Source: Methylotenera_A sp036676175
GTDB taxonomy: Bacteria > Pseudomonadota > Gammaproteobacteria > Burkholderiales > Methylophilaceae
Assembly (NCBI GenBank): GCA_036676175.1
Contig: JAKFDL010000069.1
Span: forward strand, 1 to 44,455
Length of the DNA stretch: 44,455 nt
Direction: 5' to 3'
The translations under genes and the position numbers were made by a program. The notes below the pieces were generated by a model. The model saw only the letters and a program-made list of their open reading frames with translations, had not been told where the DNA came from and made no database searches. Of the stretch, positions 40,093-44,455 are shown piece after piece (positions within the stretch are counted from its first letter, which is position 1; each line of letters opens with the position of its first letter).

Positions 40093-42681
40093 ATGTTAAA
40101 AGCTTACCAATTACACGTCCAAGAGCGTGCCGCACAACAATTACCCCCTTTACCTTTGAGTGCTGAACAAGTAGCCTCGTTAGTTGAGTTACTTAAAAGT
40201 CCTGCCAAATCTGACGAGGCTTTATTACTCGATTTGCTCGAGAATCAAACGCCAGCAGGTGTAGACCAAGCGGCTTATGTCAAGGCAGCATTTTTGGCTG
40301 ATATAGCCAAAGGCGTTGCAACTTCACCTTTGATTACACCTGAAAAATCAGTGCAGCTACTAGGCACCATGTTGGGTGGCTATAACGTTCAGGCTTTGGT
40401 GGAACTGCTAAGCACGCCCATGGCAGCACATGCGGTTAAGGCTTTAAGCAATACCATTTTGATGTTTGATGCATTTCACGATGTTGATTTGTTAATGAAA
40501 TCTGGCAATACGCACGCCAAGAAGCTCATGGAGAGTTGGGCAAATGCCGAATGGTTTACCAGTAAACCAGTGTTGGCAAATCAACTAAAAATGGTGGTGT
40601 TTAAAGTCGATGGCGAAACAAATACCGACGATTTAAGCCCCGCGCAAGATGCCTGGAGCCGGCCTGATATTCCGCTTCACGCCAAAGCCATGCTGATTAA
40701 TAAAATGCCTGATGGCTTAGCTAAAATTGATACATTAAAGAAAAAAGGCTTGCCACTAGTATATGTAGGTGATGTGGTAGGAACCGGCTCTTCACGCAAA
40801 TCTGCCATTAACTCTGTGCAGTGGTTTATGGGTAACGATATCCCTAACATTCCCAATAAGCGCACAGGCGGTGTCATTTTAGGCGCGAAAATCGCCCCAA
40901 TTTTCTTTAATACCGCGGAAGACTCTGGTGCGTTGCCGATTCAGTGCGATGTATCCAAAATGCAGACCGGTGATGAAATCACCATTTTCCCCTATGAGGG
41001 TAAGGTGGTGAATGAGACAGGCGAGGTCATCTCTAACTTTGAGCTGAATCCTGTCACGATTCCAGACGAAGTGCGTGCTGGTGGCCGCATACCTTTAATC
41101 ATTGGTCGTGGTTTAACCGCCAATGCGCGTAAGGCTTTAAATTTACCAGAGACGGATATTTTCATTAAAGCTACGCCATCAGTGGTTTCAACCAAAGGCT
41201 ACACATTGGCGCAAAAAATGGTGGGTCGTGCCTGCGGTTTGCCTGAAGGCGTTGGCGTAAGGCCAAATACCTATTGCGAACCAAAAGCGACTACAGTGGG
41301 TTCACAAGACACCACTGGTGGTATGACGCGCGACGAGCTAAAAGAATTAGCTTGCTTGGGCTTTAGCAGTGATTTGGTCATGCAAAGTTTCTGCCACACT
41401 GCCGCATATCCAAAACCAGTGGATATCAAGCTGCAACACAGCCTGCCAGAATTTATGAGTAGTCGTGGCGGTGTTTCTCTGCGCCCTGGCGATGGCGTGA
41501 TTCACTCATGGTTAAACCGTTTGATTCTGCCTGATACGGTTGGTACTGGCGGTGATTCACATACGCGTTTCCCAATTGGTATTTCTTTCCCTGCGGGTTC
41601 TGGACTGGTCGCCTTTGCGGCTGCCACAGGCGCCATGCCGCTAGATATGCCAGAGTCAGTATTGGTGCGCTTTAAAGGTGAAATGCAGCCTGGTATTACC
41701 TTGCGTGATTTGGTCAATGCAATCCCATACGCGGCTATACAAGAGGGCACTTTAACGGTAGGAAAAACCAACAAAAAGAATGTATTTAATGGCCGTATTT
41801 TAGAGATTGAAGGTTTGCCTGATTTAAAAGTTGAGCAAGCATTTGAGTTTGCCGATGCTTCTGCAGAGCGCTCCGCTAACGGATGTACCGTTCTGTTAGA
41901 TAAAGCCCCAGTGATTGAGTTTTTAACGTCTAATATTGTGCTGATGCAAAATATGATTGAAAACGGCTACGAAGACGCACGCACTTTGCAACGCCGTATT
42001 GAGAATATGCAAGCTTGGTTGGCCAAACCTGAATTACTAAAACCAGATGCAGATGCCGAATATGCACATGTGATTGAAATTGATTTAGCCACCATTACAG
42101 AGCCATTAGTGGCTTGCCCAAATGACCCCGATGATATTAAACCGATGTCTGCAGTGGTTGGCGATAAAATTGATGAGGTGTTTATCGGTAGCTGTATGAC
42201 CAACATCGGCCATTATCGCGCTGCGGCAAAAGTGCTGGAAGGCACAGGTAATATTCCTACCCGTTTGTGGATTGCTCCGCCAACCCGTATGGATGAAGCG
42301 CAATTGCGTGATGAGGGTGTGTATTCCGTATTTGGTATCGCGGGTGCGCGTACTGAGATTCCTGGTTGTAGCCTATGTATGGGTAACCAAGCGCGCGTGG
42401 CGGATAAAGCGACGGTATTTAGCACCAGTACACGTAACTTTGATAACCGCATGGGTCGTGATGCCCGTGTTTACTTGGGTTCAGCTGAGTTGGCGGCCGT
42501 GTGTGCCAAATTAGGCCGTATGCCTAGCCATGCCGAATATATGGAAACTGTGGGCAATAAGCTGGCTAATACTGCAGAAATCTATAAGTATCTAAACTTT
42601 GATCAAATGACCGAATACAAAGCGGCATTGGATACCTTAAGCAGCGGCAAAAAAGTGATTCCGATTGCTGAAGCTGTATAG
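40093..42681 (+). CDS. acnB: Bifunctional aconitase B / 2-methylisocitrate dehydratase
   Basis: AcnB interconverts citrate and isocitrate through aconitate and also hydrates cis-2-methylaconitate to 2-methylisocitrate. The 862-residue protein has the AcnB order: an N-terminal HEAT-like domain (to about 160), the swivelling domain (VDGETNTDDLSPAQDAWSRPDIPLHA, GTGSSRKSAINSVQWF), then the catalytic part with TVGTGGDSHTRFPIGISFPAGSG, FIGSCMTNIGHYRAAAKVLEG and GCSLCMGNQARV giving the three cluster Cys. It can complete the methylcitrate cycle that lacks acnD. A perfect -10 hexamer TATAAT at 40046-40051 without a good -35 may mark its own promoter. Confidence 0.97.
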   Translation: MLKAYQLHVQERAAQQLPPLPLSAEQVASLVELLKSPAKSDEALLLDLLENQTPAGVDQAAYVKAAFLADIAKGVATSPLITPEKSVQLLGTMLGGYNVQALVELLSTPMAAHAVKALSNTILMFDAFHDVDLLMKSGNTHAKKLMESWANAEWFTSKPVLANQLKMVVFKVDGETNTDDLSPAQDAWSRPDIPLHAKAMLINKMPDGLAKIDTLKKKGLPLVYVGDVVGTGSSRKSAINSVQWFMGNDIPNIPNKRTGGVILGAKIAPIFFNTAEDSGALPIQCDVSKMQTGDEITIFPYEGKVVNETGEVISNFELNPVTIPDEVRAGGRIPLIIGRGLTANARKALNLPETDIFIKATPSVVSTKGYTLAQKMVGRACGLPEGVGVRPNTYCEPKATTVGSQDTTGGMTRDELKELACLGFSSDLVMQSFCHTAAYPKPVDIKLQHSLPEFMSSRGGVSLRPGDGVIHSWLNRLILPDTVGTGGDSHTRFPIGISFPAGSGLVAFAAATGAMPLDMPESVLVRFKGEMQPGITLRDLVNAIPYAAIQEGTLTVGKTNKKNVFNGRILEIEGLPDLKVEQAFEFADASAERSANGCTVLLDKAPVIEFLTSNIVLMQNMIENGYEDARTLQRRIENMQAWLAKPELLKPDADAEYAHVIEIDLATITEPLVACPNDPDDIKPMSAVVGDKIDEVFIGSCMTNIGHYRAAAKVLEGTGNIPTRLWIAPPTRMDEAQLRDEGVYSVFGIAGARTEIPGCSLCMGNQARVADKATVFSTSTRNFDNRMGRDARVYLGSAELAAVCAKLGRMPSHAEYMETVGNKLANTAEIYKYLNFDQMTEYKAALDTLSSGKKVIPIAEAV

Positions 42682-42687
42682 CAATTA

Positions 42688-43086
42688 ATGGGTAAAATTA
42701 GCGAGAAATATCCATTTGGTAAGTTTAATTGGAAAGACTGGCGCGTTATGCTGCCAGTCTTTTTAATATTAGCCGCACTCGTCTATCTTGGATATTACTA
42801 CCAAATCGATCACAAGGTCATTCTCGGGTCAACAATACTGATTGGTCTGCTATCAGGCGCTTTTGCTTGGCTTGTCGGTGTTATCGGCTTAGTGCCATTT
42901 ATTGGGCCAATTCTTGTAAAAGTGCTCAGCATAGGCTTTATATGGCTGCTTAATGCGGTGGGCTATGTGGTTGCGTATATTGCAATTAAGCGAGGCTACA
43001 GTAAAGATGTGTTGACCTATCGTGGAATCACCATTGCACTCATTGTGGGTATCGTCATTGGCTACATCATTGCGCAATATATCTAA
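42688..43086 (+). CDS. Hypothetical inner-membrane protein
   Basis: I do not recognise a named family in this 132-residue protein. It has a cytoplasmic-looking N-terminus (MGKISEKYPFGKFNWKDWRV) and four predicted transmembrane segments (about residues 22-40, 45-62, 66-98 as one or two helices, and 112-131), with the Gly/Pro-rich text GVIGLVPFIGPILVKVLSIGFIWLLNAVGY in the middle. It starts 6 nt after acnB and overlaps the next gene, so it may be co-transcribed with both. Confidence 0.75.
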   Translation: MGKISEKYPFGKFNWKDWRVMLPVFLILAALVYLGYYYQIDHKVILGSTILIGLLSGAFAWLVGVIGLVPFIGPILVKVLSIGFIWLLNAVGYVVAYIAIKRGYSKDVLTYRGITIALIVGIVIGYIIAQYI

Positions 43087-44149
43087 TCAGTTTAGAAAAT
43101 TAGGTGATTACCTGCCAGCGATTTTCTTTTTTGCGGGCTTTATTTGGGATGCGCTGACAATAGGTCGCAATGTCGCGGCAACGGATTTAATCATTTTCGC
43201 TGGTTATTTATTGGGTGCTGGATTGATTCTTTTTGTGACTAGCCGCCCGAGTTTTATTCTGGCGGACGAAGCCAAATTACCCACACGTCTATATGCCATT
43301 ATCACTTCCCGTTGGCCATATTTTTTGCTGCAATTCTTATTTGGCAGCTTGTTAAGCGCACTTTTTATCCTATATTTTAAAAGTTCTAGTCATTGGCTGG
43401 CATGGCTGATGTCTTTATTGTTAGCAAGCTTGCTGGTTGCAAATGAGTTTTTAGAAGATCAATACAGGCGCTTTACCGTGAGTTGGGCACAGTTTGGCTT
43501 ATGCGCCATGTTGCTATTCAACTTTGCCTTGCCGTTTTTGCTGGGTAGTGTACTTAGTATTTGGTTTTACTTAAGTACGCTATTAGGGGCGATGCTGGCT
43601 TATTGGCTGTATAGAAAAACGCCGAATCACTTAGGCAGCATTTGGCCAGTTTCAGCCATTGCGGGCATATTAATGCTGGCGTATGCGGTGGATATGATTC
43701 CGCCAGTGCCATTGGTTAAGCGCGATATTGCCATGGCTTATGCCATCGAAAAAGTGAATGGAAAATATCAGTTAAGCCAGCAGAAATCCCCCTGGTGGGT
43801 ATTTTGGCGTACAAGCAGTGATGATTTACAGGTGCAAAGCGGACAGCGTATTTATTGTTTTTCTACCATTTTTGCCCCTGCAGGTTTAAAGACCAAGCTG
43901 TTTCACGATTGGCAACTGCATACCAAACGAGGTTGGGTTTTACAATCGCGTGCAAGTTTTACGGTGAGTGGTGGCCGTTACAATGGGTTTAGAGGTTATA
44001 CCTACAAAAGCAACCCAGTTGCTGGCGATTGGCGCGTAGTGGTTAAAACTGAGAACGAAAAAACCATTGCAGTGCATAAATTTACAGTACGTAATTTAAG
44101 TTCTACTGAGGGGGCTAATGCCCCTCAGTATATTTTGCGCAGTTATTAA
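43070..44149 (+). CDS. Membrane protein with C-terminal DUF2914 domain
   Basis: The first ~235 residues form about eight transmembrane helices (for example LGDYLPAIFFFAGFIWDAL, WPYFLLQFLFGSLLSALFILYF). The last ~110 residues match the DUF2914 pattern: IYCFSTIFAPAGLKTKLFHDWQLHTKRGWVLQSRASFTVSGGRYNGFRGYTYKSNPVAGDWRVVVKTENEKTIAVHKFTV, an Ig-like beta domain probably in the periplasm. The start is uncertain: the frame opens far inside the preceding gene, and TTG at 43070 (protein 359 residues, overlap 17 nt) is the last reasonable choice before conserved-looking sequence. No Shine-Dalgarno decides it. Function unknown. Confidence 0.8.
   Translation: MRNISNQFRKLGDYLPAIFFFAGFIWDALTIGRNVAATDLIIFAGYLLGAGLILFVTSRPSFILADEAKLPTRLYAIITSRWPYFLLQFLFGSLLSALFILYFKSSSHWLAWLMSLLLASLLVANEFLEDQYRRFTVSWAQFGLCAMLLFNFALPFLLGSVLSIWFYLSTLLGAMLAYWLYRKTPNHLGSIWPVSAIAGILMLAYAVDMIPPVPLVKRDIAMAYAIEKVNGKYQLSQQKSPWWVFWRTSSDDLQVQSGQRIYCFSTIFAPAGLKTKLFHDWQLHTKRGWVLQSRASFTVSGGRYNGFRGYTYKSNPVAGDWRVVVKTENEKTIAVHKFTVRNLSSTEGANAPQYILRSY
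44105..44129. terminator. Strong hairpin inside the end of the DUF2914 gene
   Basis: ACTGAGGGGGC-TAAT-GCCCCTCAGT forms a roughly 10-bp GC-rich stem with a 4-nt loop and one unpaired G, followed by TATATTTT. It lies 18-45 nt before the stop codon. It could be a terminator embedded in the coding sequence or an mRNA 3' stabiliser. Confidence 0.45.
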
Positions 44150-44164
44150 TGAATGTCCGAATTG

Positions 44165-44455
44165 CTAATGCTTGGTATCGTTGTGCGACATCAGCTTATC
44201 AATGTAAGCGATAGCAACCGCAGAGAACACAAACGTCATGTGAATCACCGTTTGCCACAGCAGTACTTTATCGGTTAGATTTTCCGCATTGATAAACGTT
44301 TTAAGCAGGTGAATCGATGAAATGCCGATAATCGCAGTCGCCAGCTTTACCTTAAGCAGATTGGCATTTACATGCGATAGCCAATCGGGTTCGTCAGGAT
44401 GACCGCTCAAGTTGAGGCGTGACACAAAGGTTTCATAACCGCCCACGATTACCAT
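44165..44455 (-). CDS. UPF0114 (YqhA-like) family membrane protein, C-terminal part
   Basis: Ninety-six codons to the stop are visible; the gene continues past the window end, and the Met at 44455 is probably internal. The text MVIVGGYETFVSRLNLSG, WLSHVNANLLKVKLATAIIGISSIHLLKTFINAENLTDKVLLWQTVIHMTFVFSAVAIAYIDKLM follows E. coli YqhA closely as I recall it (GYENFVSQLDIS, KVAASIVAISSIHLL, HLTFVLSAFVMGYLDRL). Two transmembrane helices remain here. Function unknown. It converges on the DUF2914 gene with 15 nt between stops. Confidence 0.9.
   Translation of the reverse strand: MVIVGGYETFVSRLNLSGHPDEPDWLSHVNANLLKVKLATAIIGISSIHLLKTFINAENLTDKVLLWQTVIHMTFVFSAVAIAYIDKLMSHNDTKH

Overview
The window looks like a chromosomal contig from a betaproteobacterium, most probably an obligate or near-obligate methylotroph of the Methylophilaceae (Methylotenera/Methylophilus-like). 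This is an inference from moderate GC with A/T-rich spacers, the betaproteobacterial style of the genes, and a methylcitrate-cycle/SDH block in which gltA, malate dehydrogenase and 2-oxoglutarate dehydrogenase do not appear. I see no rRNA, tRNA, CRISPR, insertion sequence or phage gene. No stretch longer than 300 bases lacks a gene. The first ~57 bases are GC-rich, unlike the rest, and look like a foreign or chimeric contig end.

Layout. 1-3103 (-): pyruvate dehydrogenase aceE and the start of aceF. 3376-5555 (+): M17 aminopeptidase and a Crp/Fnr regulator with FNR-type recognition residues. 5567-6998 (-): a two-gene unit of a secreted pentapeptide-repeat protein and an alternative oxidase, with an FNR-like box upstream. 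7268-11004 (+): glycine-zipper protein, recJ and its usual small partner, a Bax1-I family protein; then tadA (-). 11764-14126 (+): YceI, old-yellow-enzyme reductase, nitroreductase. 14206-16888: a TetR-controlled divergent cassette (SDR, alpha/beta hydrolase, DUF2798) with two copies of a TACC-N4-GGTA operator around a good sigma70 promoter. 16966-17337 (+): thioredoxin-like protein. 17450-22667 (-): purB, wrbA, DUF2069, surE, pcm, nlpD and a small membrane protein, with no rpoS after nlpD.

The core is 22854-42681, a carbon-metabolism island of two divergent units around a GntR/HutC regulator. The leftward operon is CitE-like protein, mesaconyl-CoA hydratase, CoA-ester lyase, prpB, prpC, prpD. 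Its first three junctions overlap by 4 nt, are 1 nt apart, or overlap by 4 nt. A TTGACA-N18-TATAAT promoter drives it, with tandem palindromes just upstream. The rightward block is gntR, malic enzyme, sdhCDAB, sdhE, a further CitE-like lyase, an AMP-forming acyl-CoA ligase, class I fumarase, a small EF-hand protein and acnB. Together these could run mesaconyl-CoA <-> beta-methylmalyl-CoA <-> glyoxylate + propionyl-CoA, then propionyl-CoA + oxaloacetate through the methylcitrate cycle to pyruvate + succinate, then fumarate, malate and pyruvate. The methylcitrate and SDH parts are known biochemistry. The hard-wired link to a mesaconyl-CoA/CoA-ester-lyase module with three CitE-superfamily paralogues, one with altered active-site motifs, is the most interesting system here.

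The right edge (42688-44455) holds two membrane proteins (one with a DUF2914 tail) and the C-terminal part of a UPF0114/YqhA-like protein running off the end.
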